Shown here piece by piece: positions 6,188-14,172 of a DNA stretch of 18,078 bases; position 1 is the stretch's first letter; the number at the start of each line of letters is the position of its first letter. Both the position numbers and the translations under genes were made by a program. The DNA is taken from the NCBI GenBank assembly GCA_003243425.1, contig QFQP01000063.1, positions 1 to 18,078 on the forward strand, read 5' to 3'. The DNA is from Archangium gephyra (GTDB lineage: Bacteria; Myxococcota; Myxococcia; Myxococcales; Myxococcaceae). A model generated the notes under the pieces. It did no database searches, was not told the origin of the DNA, and saw only the letters and a list, made by a program, of their open reading frames with translations.

Positions 6188-7284
6188 TTGACGCGGTCCC
6201 CCCGAAGCCCACGCCGTTCTATTTCTACGACCTCGCGGTGCTTCGCGAACGCGTGCGCCGGGCGAAGCGCGCGGTGCCGGCGACGCTGTTGTTCGCCGTC
6301 AAGTCGAACCCGAACGAAGCGGTCTTGAAGTCGCTGCTGGGCGAGGCCGACGGGCTCGACGTCGCGTCGACCGGAGAGATCGAGCTCGCGCTGCGCTGTG
6401 GGTGGCGCGCGGACCAACTGAGCTTCACCGGCCCGGCGAAGACGAACGCGGCGCTCGAGCACGCCGCGCGGCTCGGGGTGTTGATCAACGCGGAGTCACC
6501 TCGGGAGCTCGAGTTCCTCGTCTCGCTCAACGTCGGCGCGCGGGTGCGGGTGCGCGTGAATCCACGCCTCGTGCTCAAGGCGTGGCGCGTCTCGATGACC
6601 GGCAGGCCGAGCCCCTTCGGCATCGACGAAGAAGAGCTCGGCGGCGTGGTGCCCCTGCTGCGCAGGCTCGACTTCCGCGGGTTGCACATGAACCCCGGCG
6701 GTCAGTGCACGAGCGTCGGCGGCTTCATGGCGGCGGCGAACGCGCTGGTGGAGCTCGCCTCGAACTTCGAGCTCCCGGTTCATTCGCTCAACTTCGGCGG
6801 CGGCTGGGGCCTCACCAACGACGCCGAGCTCGACATCGAAGCCGTCGGCAGGAAGTTGCGTGACGTACTCGGTGACCGGGAGGCCCTCGTCGAACCGGGG
6901 CGCTGGCTGGCGGCGCCGTGTGGGCTGTACGTCGCGCGCGTCGTCTCGCAGAAGGTCTCGCGCGGCACACACTTCGTGATGCTCGACGGCGGCATGCATC
7001 ATCACCTCAACGCCACCGCGCACCTCGGTGGTGAGCCGCTGCCCATCGTGAACCTGTCGCGCACCGAAGGCCCGCGCGTGAAGCGCACGCTCGTCGGTCC
7101 GTTGTGCACGCCGCTCGACACCTTCGGCGAAGTGGAGCTCGTCGAGCCGCAGCCAGGTGACCTCATCGGCGTTCGCAATTCCGGGGCGTACGGCCTCACC
7201 TTCAGCCCGACGCGGTTTCTCGGGCATGAAGCGCCGGCGGAGTACGTGCGCGACGAAGACAGCTCGTCGCATTCGGCGGCTTGA
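6181..7284 (+). CDS. Group IV PLP-dependent decarboxylase (LysA/BtrK-like)
   Basis: The 367-residue protein has the alanine-racemase-like TIM barrel plus C-terminal beta domain of group IV decarboxylases. K41 in FAVKSNPN is the expected PLP Schiff-base lysine. Other cofactor and active-site motifs are HMNPGG (169-174), FGGGWG (205-210), EPGRWL (238-243), GPLCTPLD (306-313, with active-site C309) and NSGAYG (333-338). The family decarboxylates diaminopimelate, ornithine, arginine or acyl-carrier-bound glutamate. The CTPLD sequence differs from the CESGD usual in true diaminopimelate decarboxylases and recalls BtrK-type and exosortase-associated members (from memory), so I do not assign lysA. 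Start codons GTG 6181 and GTG 6184 both overlap the cupin stop. The stop overlaps the next frame (TTG 7281). Confidence 0.9.
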   Translation: MVIDAVPPKPTPFYFYDLAVLRERVRRAKRAVPATLLFAVKSNPNEAVLKSLLGEADGLDVASTGEIELALRCGWRADQLSFTGPAKTNAALEHAARLGVLINAESPRELEFLVSLNVGARVRVRVNPRLVLKAWRVSMTGRPSPFGIDEEELGGVVPLLRRLDFRGLHMNPGGQCTSVGGFMAAANALVELASNFELPVHSLNFGGGWGLTNDAELDIEAVGRKLRDVLGDREALVEPGRWLAAPCGLYVARVVSQKVSRGTHFVMLDGGMHHHLNATAHLGGEPLPIVNLSRTEGPRVKRTLVGPLCTPLDTFGEVELVEPQPGDLIGVRNSGAYGLTFSPTRFLGHEAPAEYVRDEDSSSHSAA

Positions 7285-7610
7285 ACCCGCATCTGCACCT
7301 GGAGGTGCTCGGCCGGCTGCTGCTCGGTGGCGTGCTGGGCGCCATCATCGGCTACGAGCGTGACCTGCACGGCCGCCCCGCCGGGCTTCGCACCCACGCG
7401 CTGGTCGGGCTCGCGTCGGCGACGGACGCGCTCGAGAAGCTGAACGTGAAGCGGAGCCAGGTGTCCTACGAGCGCGACGTGGCGGCGGGCCGGCGCGTGT
7501 TCGAGGCGATGTTGAGTCTGCCCAGCGCGTTGAACTCACACGAGGTGTTGAAGGCTCGACGTGCTGCGGTGAGCCTCAGCTGCCCGACGACTCGCTGCCA
7601 GTTCCGTTGA
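7281..7610 (+). pseudogene. Remnant of an MgtC/SapB-family membrane protein gene
   Basis: The first about 47 residues (LEVLGRLLLGGVLGAIIGYERD, quoted in part, then GRPAGLRTHALVGLASA) match the conserved first helix and signature of MgtC/SapB proteins. Normal family members are roughly 140-230 residues with four or five membrane helices. Here the frame jumps directly to a soluble, C-terminal-domain-like segment (DALEKLNVKRSQVSYERD), so the central helices appear deleted. Near the end, a one-base frame change after VLK would give ALDVLR and a stop at 7570-7572. As it stands, the frame instead runs on to 7610, across the 3' end of ptsI on the other strand. The TTG start at 7281 overlaps the decarboxylase stop. 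A short functional protein is possible but less likely. Confidence 0.6.
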
Positions 7611-9357
7611 GCAGGTCGCCCGTGTGGAACCGGCGGTCGACCTCGGCCTTGATGAAGCGCTCGATTTCTTCGGCCGAAGAGAACGCCATCGCCTGATTGA
7701 GCAACTGCACCGCCTCGGTGCGGCTCACCTGGCGAATCACGTTCTTCACCGAGGGAATCTGGCCCGCGGTCATCGAGAACTCGTCGAGCCCCAGCGCCAG
7801 CAACACGATGGTCAAGGTCGCGTCACCGGCCATCTCGCCGCACATGGCGACGGGAATGCGCGCCCGCTTCGCCGCGCTGATGATGGCGTCGAGGCTCCGC
7901 AGAATCGCCAGGTGCAGCGGCCGGTACAGGTAGGCGACGTCGCGGTTCTGGCGGTCGATGGCCAACGAGTACTGAATGAGGTCGTTGGTGCCGATGCTGA
8001 AGAAGTCGGCCTCCTGCGCGAGGCGATCTGCGATCCACGCGGCCGAAGGCGTCTCCACCATGATGCCGATGGGGAAGCGCTTGCCGACCGGCACGCCCTG
8101 ACGCGTCAGTTCGCTGCGGCAGGCCTCGAGCTCCGAGCGCGCTTCACGCAGCTCCGAGATGCTCGACACCAGCGGGAACATCACGCGCAGGTTCCCGAAC
8201 GCCGAGGCCCGCAACAGCGCGCGCAGCTGCACGCGGAACAGCTCGCGGTGCGCGAGGCAGTAGCGGATGGCGCGCAGCCCCATGGCGGGGTTGATCTCCT
8301 TTTCGGGCTTCTTGCCCGGCACCTTGTCGCCACCGAGGTCGAGCGTGCGAATGGTGACGGGCCGGTCGCCCATCGCCTGCAGCACCTGCTTGTACGACTC
8401 GAAGTGCTCCTCTTCGCTCGGCGGCGTGGCGCGGTTCAAGAAGAGGAACTCGGTGCGATACAGGCCGATGCCTTCGGCGCCGTGCGCGAGCAGCGAGGGG
8501 ATCTCCTCCGGGAACTCCATGTTGCCGTTGAGCCGAATGCGGAAGCCGTCGGCAGTGAGCGCCGGGAGCTCGGCGGTCTTGAGCGCGGCCTGCTCGCTCT
8601 GCAGCTGCCGCCGCATGGTCTCGCGGAACAACGCGAGCTGCTCTTCGCTGGGGTTGACCAGCACCAGCCCGCGCTTGCCGTCGACGGCGATCATGTCGCC
8701 ATTGCGAATCGACTCGCAGGCCTTGCCCAGGCCCACCACCGCGGGCACCTCACGCGCGCGCGCCACGATGGCGGTGTGGCTGGTGTGACCACCGAGGTCG
8801 GTGACGAACGCGCCGATGGAGCCCGAGCGCACCAGCATCGCCGCGTCGGCCGGCGAGATGTCGTGCGCACACACGATGGCGTGCGGCGGCACCTCGAGCT
8901 CCTGGTCGACGACCTCGCCCATCAGGTTGCGCACCAGGCGGTCGGCGACGAACTCGATGTCCGACTTGCGCTCGCGGAAATACTCGTCGTCGAGGTTGTC
9001 GAACTGATGACGCAGGCGCTTGCCCACGCGGCGCACGGCCCACTCGGCGTTGATGAAGTCTTCCTTGATGAGCCGCGTGACCTCCACGATGAACATGGGG
9101 TCGTGCAGCATCAAGCGGTGCGCTTCGAGAATGAGGTTGTGCTCTTCACCCTCGGCGCCCAGCTTCTGTCGCAGGTCTTCGAACTGCCGGTCTGACAGCT
9201 CGATGGCGGTCTTGAAGCGCAAGACCTCGCTCTCGACCTCGGCAGCGGTCAGCTTGACCTTCGGCGTGCGGACCTTGCGCGTGTCAATGACGTACGCATG
9301 GCCGACGGCGACGCCGGGGCTGGCTCCGATTCCCTGAAATGAGACGGTGGCACTCAC
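7576..9357 (-). CDS. ptsI: Phosphoenolpyruvate-protein phosphotransferase (PTS enzyme I)
   Basis: Enzyme I takes phosphate from PEP and passes it to HPr at the head of the phosphotransferase system. The 593-residue length fits PtsI and there is no N-terminal GAF domain, so it is not PtsP. Visible landmarks are the N-terminal FQGIGASPGVAVG (7-19); the phosphohistidine swivel GGHTSHTAIVAR (189-200) with active H194; PEP-site residues R301 in GLYRTEFLF and R337 in TIRTLDLGGDK; E435 in VETPSA; the second signature FFSIGTNDLIQY (452-463); and C506 in AMCGEMAGD. All catalytic positions look intact. GTG 9357 was chosen because it is 6 residues before the conserved start; no clear ribosome-binding site is seen. 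No ptsH or EII gene adjoins, so it may serve a regulatory PTS. Its 3' end overlaps the degraded mgtC frame. Confidence 0.96.
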   Translation of the reverse strand: MSATVSFQGIGASPGVAVGHAYVIDTRKVRTPKVKLTAAEVESEVLRFKTAIELSDRQFEDLRQKLGAEGEEHNLILEAHRLMLHDPMFIVEVTRLIKEDFINAEWAVRRVGKRLRHQFDNLDDEYFRERKSDIEFVADRLVRNLMGEVVDQELEVPPHAIVCAHDISPADAAMLVRSGSIGAFVTDLGGHTSHTAIVARAREVPAVVGLGKACESIRNGDMIAVDGKRGLVLVNPSEEQLALFRETMRRQLQSEQAALKTAELPALTADGFRIRLNGNMEFPEEIPSLLAHGAEGIGLYRTEFLFLNRATPPSEEEHFESYKQVLQAMGDRPVTIRTLDLGGDKVPGKKPEKEINPAMGLRAIRYCLAHRELFRVQLRALLRASAFGNLRVMFPLVSSISELREARSELEACRSELTRQGVPVGKRFPIGIMVETPSAAWIADRLAQEADFFSIGTNDLIQYSLAIDRQNRDVAYLYRPLHLAILRSLDAIISAAKRARIPVAMCGEMAGDATLTIVLLALGLDEFSMTAGQIPSVKNVIRQVSRTEAVQLLNQAMAFSSAEEIERFIKAEVDRRFHTGDLLNGTGSESSGS

Positions 9358-9381
9358 GAGCGGAGCGACAGCGTAACGCGG

Positions 9382-9391
9382 CCGGGCCCGG
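9382..9391. promoter_or_regulatory. Palindrome in the divergent ptsI/membrane-protein promoter region
   Basis: CCGGGCCCGG is a perfect 10-bp palindrome, flanked by CGCG on both sides with one or two intervening bases. It lies in the 78-bp gap between the divergent starts at 9357 and 9436, where an operator would be expected. GC-rich palindromes are common by chance in this composition, so support is weak. Confidence 0.2.
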
Positions 9392-9435
9392 TTCGCGCTC
9401 GTGAGTTTCTGTGTACGTGTCGATGAGGTGAATTT

Positions 9436-11190
9436 GTGTCGCGGTCGTCGCGCGTTGCCCCGACAGTTCGCCGCATGCTGAAGAAGCTGGCGCCCGCAGT
9501 GGTGGCCTTCCTGATCGCGGTGCCGGCGTTGCCCACCGGGCTGATGCTCGACGACTTCGCGCAGCGCGCCTTCGTGAAGGGCGAGCCGCTGTCCCGCCCG
9601 TGGTGGGACCTCTACAACCTGGTGCCCGGTGAAGGCCCCGAGGCCGAGTGGGTCGTCGAACACGGGCCCTTCCCGTGGTTCTCGCTGCCCGGCGTGAAGC
9701 TGCACTTCTTTCGCCCCTTGAGCTCGGCGCTGCTGGCGTTCGACACGCTGGTCTTCAAAGACGCGGTGTGGCTCGCGCACCTGCACTCGGTGCTCTGGTA
9801 CGTGGCGCTGGTGGCGGTGGTGTCGGCGCTGTACCGGCGGCTGTTTCCCTCGCTGGCGCTGCTCGCGGGCCTGCTGTTCGCCATCGACGACGGGCACGCC
9901 ATGCCGGTCATCTGGCTGGCGAACCGCAACTCGGTGGTGGCGGTGACGTTCGCGTGGCTGGGGCTGTGGGCCCACCTGCGCTGGCGCGAAGCGCAGTGGC
10001 GTGCCGGCCTGCCGCTGTCGGTGGCGGCGTACGTGCTCGCGTTGCTCGCGGGTGAGACCGCCATCGCCGCGCTCGGGTACCTGGTGGCGTACGAGTGGCT
10101 CGGCCGTCGCGACGCGTTGAAGGTGCGCGTCATGGCGCTGGTGCCGGCAGCGGCGCTGGTGGTCGGCTTCTCGTTGCTCTACCGCGTGCTGGGCATGGGC
10201 TCGGCGAACTCGGCGACGTACATCGACCCGGGCGCCGAACCGCTGCAGTTCCTCATCAACGCGCCGGTGCGCTTCCTCGCCAACTTCGGAGGTCAGAGCA
10301 CCGGCTTCCCGACCGACGCGTGGTTGTTCCTGCCGGCGCTGCGGCCCGCGTTGATCAGCACCGGCGTGGTGGCGTTGATCATCTGGCCGCTGGCGTGGAA
10401 GCGCTGGGCCCCGGCCGACGACGCGCTGCGCACGAAGTTGAAGTGGCTGGCGCTGGGCGCGTTCCTGGCGCTGCTTCCACCGCTGGCCACGTTCCCGTCG
10501 GTGCGGCTGATGATCGCCCCGTCGCTCGGGCTGATTCCCGTGGTGGCGGCGATGGTGCTGGGCGCGTGGCGCGACGCGGGCTTCCGCCGCGTGCTGGGGC
10601 TCTGTTGGCTGGGCCTGGCGTTCATGCTGCAACCGCTGTCGCTGTGGCTGGGCATGCCCGGCACGTTCAAGTTCGTCTCGAAGCTGACGCAAGACGCGGC
10701 GAAGGCGGTCAACGCGAAGGCCGGCGACCGTGTCGTCATCGTCAGCGCCAGCGAGTTCGCGCCGGTCGTCTATGGGCCCGGGGTGTTGACCGAGCTGCAG
10801 TTGCCGCTGCCGCGGAGCTGGAACGTGTGGTCGATGGCGCCGCTCGCGCACCGGCTCACCCGGGTGAGCGAACGCGGGTTCGATTTGGAGACCGTCGACG
10901 GCCGCATGATTGACTCGGTGTTCGAGCAGAACTTCCGGCAGACCACCACGCACCCGCTGGCGGTGGGCTTCAGCCGGCGCATCGACGGGCAGGTGATTTC
11001 CGTCACCGAAGTGAGAGACGGCGCGCCCACGGCGATTCACATCGAGCTGCTCGACGCGCCCGAGGCGTTCCGCTTCGTCCGGTGGGACGGGAGCATCTTC
11101 GCGCCGTTCGCGCTGCCGGAGGTCGGTCAGACGGTCGACCTGCCCCGCGCAGACACCTCGTTCGAGCGCGACCTGATGGGGAAGCGGTGA
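9436..11190 (+). CDS. Polytopic membrane protein, probable GT-C-fold glycosyltransferase-like
   Basis: The 584-residue protein has about nine or ten hydrophobic segments between residues 18 and 407, then a soluble C-terminal domain of about 175 residues. Features resembling GT-C glycosyltransferases that use lipid-linked sugars are an acidic pair after the first helix (D39-D40 in MLDDF), FRPLSSALLAFD (92-103), AIDDGHAMPVIWLANRNSVV (149-168) and SVRLMIAPSLGL (355-366). The last three recall the FRPLS, HPVHVEAVAW and ERYLYLPS motifs of TMTC/ArnT-like proteins. No substrate can be assigned and there are no sugar-pathway genes alongside. GTG 9436 is supported by GAGGTG five bases upstream; ATG 9475, just before the first helix, is an alternative. 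It is divergent from ptsI. Confidence 0.75.
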   Translation: MSRSSRVAPTVRRMLKKLAPAVVAFLIAVPALPTGLMLDDFAQRAFVKGEPLSRPWWDLYNLVPGEGPEAEWVVEHGPFPWFSLPGVKLHFFRPLSSALLAFDTLVFKDAVWLAHLHSVLWYVALVAVVSALYRRLFPSLALLAGLLFAIDDGHAMPVIWLANRNSVVAVTFAWLGLWAHLRWREAQWRAGLPLSVAAYVLALLAGETAIAALGYLVAYEWLGRRDALKVRVMALVPAAALVVGFSLLYRVLGMGSANSATYIDPGAEPLQFLINAPVRFLANFGGQSTGFPTDAWLFLPALRPALISTGVVALIIWPLAWKRWAPADDALRTKLKWLALGAFLALLPPLATFPSVRLMIAPSLGLIPVVAAMVLGAWRDAGFRRVLGLCWLGLAFMLQPLSLWLGMPGTFKFVSKLTQDAAKAVNAKAGDRVVIVSASEFAPVVYGPGVLTELQLPLPRSWNVWSMAPLAHRLTRVSERGFDLETVDGRMIDSVFEQNFRQTTTHPLAVGFSRRIDGQVISVTEVRDGAPTAIHIELLDAPEAFRFVRWDGSIFAPFALPEVGQTVDLPRADTSFERDLMGKR

Positions 11191-11242
11191 ACCCCGAAAT
11201 CCGAGGCATCTGGAACGGCTCCCGCGTCGTACATCTCCCGCC

Positions 11243-13204
11243 ATGCCATCCGCGCTTCGTTCTCCGAACCTCATCTGGCACCCCGGGCTGGCGCGTGACG
11301 CGCGCCCGCTGAGAGCCGACGGCCCGATTTCCGGCAGCCCCTTCACCACGCGCGGGGCTGCGCTTCAGGCCGCGACCGCCGCGCGCAAGAACGACGCGGT
11401 CACCTTCCTCATCGAGCACGGCCCCGAAGGCTTCACCGTTCACCGCTACGGCGAGAACGCGCGCACGCACGTCGACGGGCACGAGCTGCGCTTCGAAGGC
11501 CCGCAGAAGGCCGAGACCTGGCTGCTCGACGCCACCGGCGCGCTGCACAAGCTCGCCAACTCGCGCTTCGTGAAGTCGACCGAGCGCGACTTCTTTCAAC
11601 CCGCCGCCGTCACCGGTGGCCGCAAGCTGCCGTCGGTGCCCGCCGAGAAGCAGGTCAATCACGGCCGCAACGTGACGTGGACGCCACGCTTCGCGTTCCG
11701 GCCCGGCCGCGACATCGAGCAGCTCGTCGACGTCATGAAGTGGGTGCAGCACACGCTGCCGCCTGACGTGAAGGTCAAGGCCGTCGGCGCTCGTCACGCG
11801 TGGAGCCCCGCCGCCGCGACCGATGGCGTGCTCATTCACCCCGAGGGCCTCGAGTTCACCGAGGCGGTGGAAGGTCACCCCGAGCTGCTGCGCGTCGGCT
11901 CGGGCACGCGCGTCCGCGACCTCAATCAGACGCTGTGGCAGCGCGGTCAGTCGTTGCCGGTGCTGGGCGGGTTCGACGGTCAGACGGTGGGCGGCGTGTT
12001 GCCGACGGGCACCCACGGCTCGGTGCTGTCGCGCGCTTCGCTCGCCGAAGAGCTGGTGCGCAGCATCGACCTCGTCACGCCGGCAGGAGAGAAGGTTCGC
12101 CTCGAGCCGTCGAATGGCATCACCGACGCCGCCGCGTTCGCCAGGAGCAACCCCGGCTGGAAGTTGATCAAGAGCGACGACGCCTTCAACGCAGGGCTGA
12201 TCAACGTGGGCACCTTCGGCGTCGTGCACAGCTACGTGCTGGCGCCGGTGCCGCGCTTCCACATGAAGGAGGTGCGCACGCTCACCACCGGCGCCGAGGC
12301 CGAGCGCATTCTGCGCGGCGGGAACCTCACGAAGTTGATGCAGACCGACGACACCGGCGAGCCGACCGCGAAGTTCCCCGGCCACCCCGACCGCGCGTAC
12401 CACCTCGAACTCCTGTGGAACCCGCACAGCGACAAGCTGGTGGTCACCTCGCGGCAGCCGTTGCCAGAAGGCGCGTCTGAAAAGCTGCGCGGTACTGCGG
12501 GCGACGATGCGCGGCCCTCGCGCGACTTGTTCCGCACGCTCACGGTGCCCGAGGAGTTCGGCCGGCCGCGCTGGGCGGTGGCGCTCTTCGACGAGCTGCA
12601 TGCGGTGGTCGGCACCGTCAACGACGTGTCGAACGAGCTGTTCCCTTCGCAGGCGCCGAAGCAGGTCGACCGCCTGCTCGAGATGATGCCCGACCCCGGC
12701 GGCTTCATCGGCCGCAGCTACACGGTGTTCAACATCGGTGATGGCGCCAACCAGCTGCCCGCGCAGTCGGCCACGATTTCGGTGCCCATCGCGCACGACC
12801 AGTACCTCGAGGCGATGGACGTCTTGCGCCAGACCGCCAAGCAGTACGCCGCGGAGCACGGCCAGTATCAGACCGGCCCCATCTCGCTGCGCTTCGTGAA
12901 GGGCAGCAAGGCGCTGCTGGGTGACCCCGTCGACGTGTGCAAGTTCGAGATCATCTTCTCGGGCAACGACAAGGCTGATCAGGCGCACGCGAAGGCGTTG
13001 ACGGCCGCGTACACCAAGGCGCTCGCCGCGAAGTTCGGCAATGACGTGCGGTTCCACTTCGGGCAGCTCGCGCCGGAGGGCTTCGACTCGAAGGCGCGCT
13101 TGAACGCCACGCTGCCGGGCTTCGGGAAGTTCCAGGACGTGCGCAGGCAGTTCGACCCGTCTGGCCGCATGCTCAACGCGTGGCAGGAGCAGATGTTCGG
13201 GTGA
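11243..13204 (+). CDS. FAD-linked oxidase, L-gulonolactone/D-arabinono-lactone oxidase-like
   Basis: The 653-residue protein contains a PCMH-type FAD-binding domain at about 145-310: the P-loop strand with RHAWSP (184-189, H185 being the likely covalent flavin attachment site), TDGVLI (193-198) and GTHGS (256-260). The C-terminal substrate domain ends with FHFGQ (604-608, H605), near the HWxK signature of aldonolactone oxidases, and with FGKFQDVRRQFDPSGRMLN, a typical ending of this family (near 630-648). Such enzymes oxidise sugar lactones or related alcohols with oxygen or a dehydrogenase acceptor. Residues 1 to about 140 are an extension absent from typical members, containing a stretch around VTFLIEHGPEGFTVHRYGEN that I do not recognise. 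No signal peptide is evident. ATG 11243 lies 52 bases after the preceding stop, with no strong ribosome-binding site. Confidence 0.82.
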   Translation: MPSALRSPNLIWHPGLARDARPLRADGPISGSPFTTRGAALQAATAARKNDAVTFLIEHGPEGFTVHRYGENARTHVDGHELRFEGPQKAETWLLDATGALHKLANSRFVKSTERDFFQPAAVTGGRKLPSVPAEKQVNHGRNVTWTPRFAFRPGRDIEQLVDVMKWVQHTLPPDVKVKAVGARHAWSPAAATDGVLIHPEGLEFTEAVEGHPELLRVGSGTRVRDLNQTLWQRGQSLPVLGGFDGQTVGGVLPTGTHGSVLSRASLAEELVRSIDLVTPAGEKVRLEPSNGITDAAAFARSNPGWKLIKSDDAFNAGLINVGTFGVVHSYVLAPVPRFHMKEVRTLTTGAEAERILRGGNLTKLMQTDDTGEPTAKFPGHPDRAYHLELLWNPHSDKLVVTSRQPLPEGASEKLRGTAGDDARPSRDLFRTLTVPEEFGRPRWAVALFDELHAVVGTVNDVSNELFPSQAPKQVDRLLEMMPDPGGFIGRSYTVFNIGDGANQLPAQSATISVPIAHDQYLEAMDVLRQTAKQYAAEHGQYQTGPISLRFVKGSKALLGDPVDVCKFEIIFSGNDKADQAHAKALTAAYTKALAAKFGNDVRFHFGQLAPEGFDSKARLNATLPGFGKFQDVRRQFDPSGRMLNAWQEQMFG

Positions 13205-13252
13205 CACTCCGTGCTCGTCTTCACGCGGGATGACGGGTTGAATGACCTCGCG

Positions 13253-13456
13253 ATGGCGAAGACGCGTGAGCAGAAGTTGTTCGGAGCGGCGGTGTTGAAG
13301 ACGAGTTTCCAGCTCCGCGGTGCGCTCGACTCGCCCGCGTTCAAGGGCATCTACCCGGGTGTGCTGCGCGACCTCGGCATCGAAGACTCGGACGTCGACG
13401 CGTTCATCGAAGCGAACCGCGACGCCGTCGAAAAAGCCGCGCGCGGCCAGCCGTAG
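13253..13456 (+). CDS. Small protein of unknown function
   Basis: The 67-residue protein starts MAKTREQKLFGAAVLKTSF and ends VEKAARGQP. It looks helical and charged, with no signal peptide, membrane helix or cysteine. The tract LRDLGIEDSDVDAFIEANRD is the most protein-like part. The frame is open back to GTG 13211, giving 81 residues, but the extra residues (LVFTRDDGLNDLA) look unlike a natural N-terminus, so ATG 13253 is preferred. Neither start has a strong ribosome-binding site. It lies between the FAD oxidase and the outer-membrane protein on the same strand. I do not recognise the family. Confidence 0.6.
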   Translation: MAKTREQKLFGAAVLKTSFQLRGALDSPAFKGIYPGVLRDLGIEDSDVDAFIEANRDAVEKAARGQP

Positions 13457-13497
13457 TCTTGTGTCACGAGCGGCGCGTCGGTAGTCGGAGCGTTCCC

Positions 13498-14172
13498 GTG
13501 AAACGCCTCGCGCTGCTCTCGATTCTCGCAGCTTCCACCGTCTTCGCGCAGACCGCCACGTCGGAGTTCCAGCTGTGGAACGCGGTGATGGCCACGCCGC
13601 AGCTCGGCAAAGACACGCCCGCGTTTTCGCTGTGGTTCGACGGGCACGCGCGGCGCGGCCCCGACAACACGGTGCTGATTGTCCGCCCCGGCGTGGGCGT
13701 GCAGGTGCTGCCGTGGCTGTCGGTGTGGGGCGGTTACGCGTGGGTTCCCACCATGGCCGACGGCGTCGACGACGTGGTGAACGAGCACCGCGCCTGGCAA
13801 CAGGTGTTGCTGCAGACCGAGACGTCCTTCCGGCTCAACCTGCAGTCGCGCACCCGCGTCGAAGAGCGTTTTCACGAGCGCGGCGGTGAGGTGGGCGTGC
13901 GGCTCCGTCAGTTCTTCCGCGTGTCGTGGCGGCCGAGCGTCGACGTGCCCATCGGGGCGCTGGTGTCCGACGAGTTGTTCATCGGGTTGAACTCCACGGT
14001 GTGGGGACAGCCGGCGGGCATCGACCAGAACCGATTGTTCGTCGGTCCGTTCTTTCAGCTGATGCCGTGGGCGCGCATCGAAGCCGGGTATTTGTTCGTG
14101 TACCTCGACCGCGCGAACGACCGGCTACTGCACAACGTCTCGGTGCTCGCGGTGTTCAACCCCAGGTTCTGA
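13498..14172 (+). CDS. DUF2490-like outer-membrane beta-barrel protein
   Basis: The 224-residue protein begins with a signal peptide (VKRLALLSILAASTVFAQTA, likely cut after VFA). The mature part opens with SEFQLWNAVM and alternates aromatic and polar residues in strand-like stretches (LSVWGGYAWVPT, IEAGYLFVYL, ending in VFNPRF). The FQLWN opening, the central HRAWQQVLLQ, the SRTRVEERF tract and the C-terminal aromatic residue agree with DUF2490 proteins, thought to be small outer-membrane barrels of unknown function. GTG 13498 is preferred because it places the signal peptide at the N-terminus and has GGAG 8 bases upstream; the frame is open further upstream (TTG 13459). The stop overlaps the ATG of the dus gene by one base, so the two are probably coupled. 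Confidence 0.75.
   Translation: MKRLALLSILAASTVFAQTATSEFQLWNAVMATPQLGKDTPAFSLWFDGHARRGPDNTVLIVRPGVGVQVLPWLSVWGGYAWVPTMADGVDDVVNEHRAWQQVLLQTETSFRLNLQSRTRVEERFHERGGEVGVRLRQFFRVSWRPSVDVPIGALVSDELFIGLNSTVWGQPAGIDQNRLFVGPFFQLMPWARIEAGYLFVYLDRANDRLLHNVSVLAVFNPRF

Noticed and set aside
7624..9195. Long open frame (523 codons) on the plus strand antisense to ptsI
   Set aside because: Arg/His/Glu-rich composition with no family motifs. It is the high-GC shadow of the intact ptsI gene on the other strand.
9358..11349. Upstream extension of the ptsI frame, giving a 1257-residue frame
   Set aside because: The extension is low-complexity Arg/Gln/His sequence antisense to the membrane-protein gene. PtsI begins at GTG 9357.
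11003..13207. 734-codon minus-strand frame opposite the FAD oxidase
   Set aside because: Arg/His/Val-rich shadow of a gene with clear flavin-domain motifs on the plus strand.
13926..14171. N-terminal extension of the dus frame
   Set aside because: It overlaps the outer-membrane protein gene in another frame and has shadow composition. The dus ATG at 14172 directly precedes the conserved barrel.
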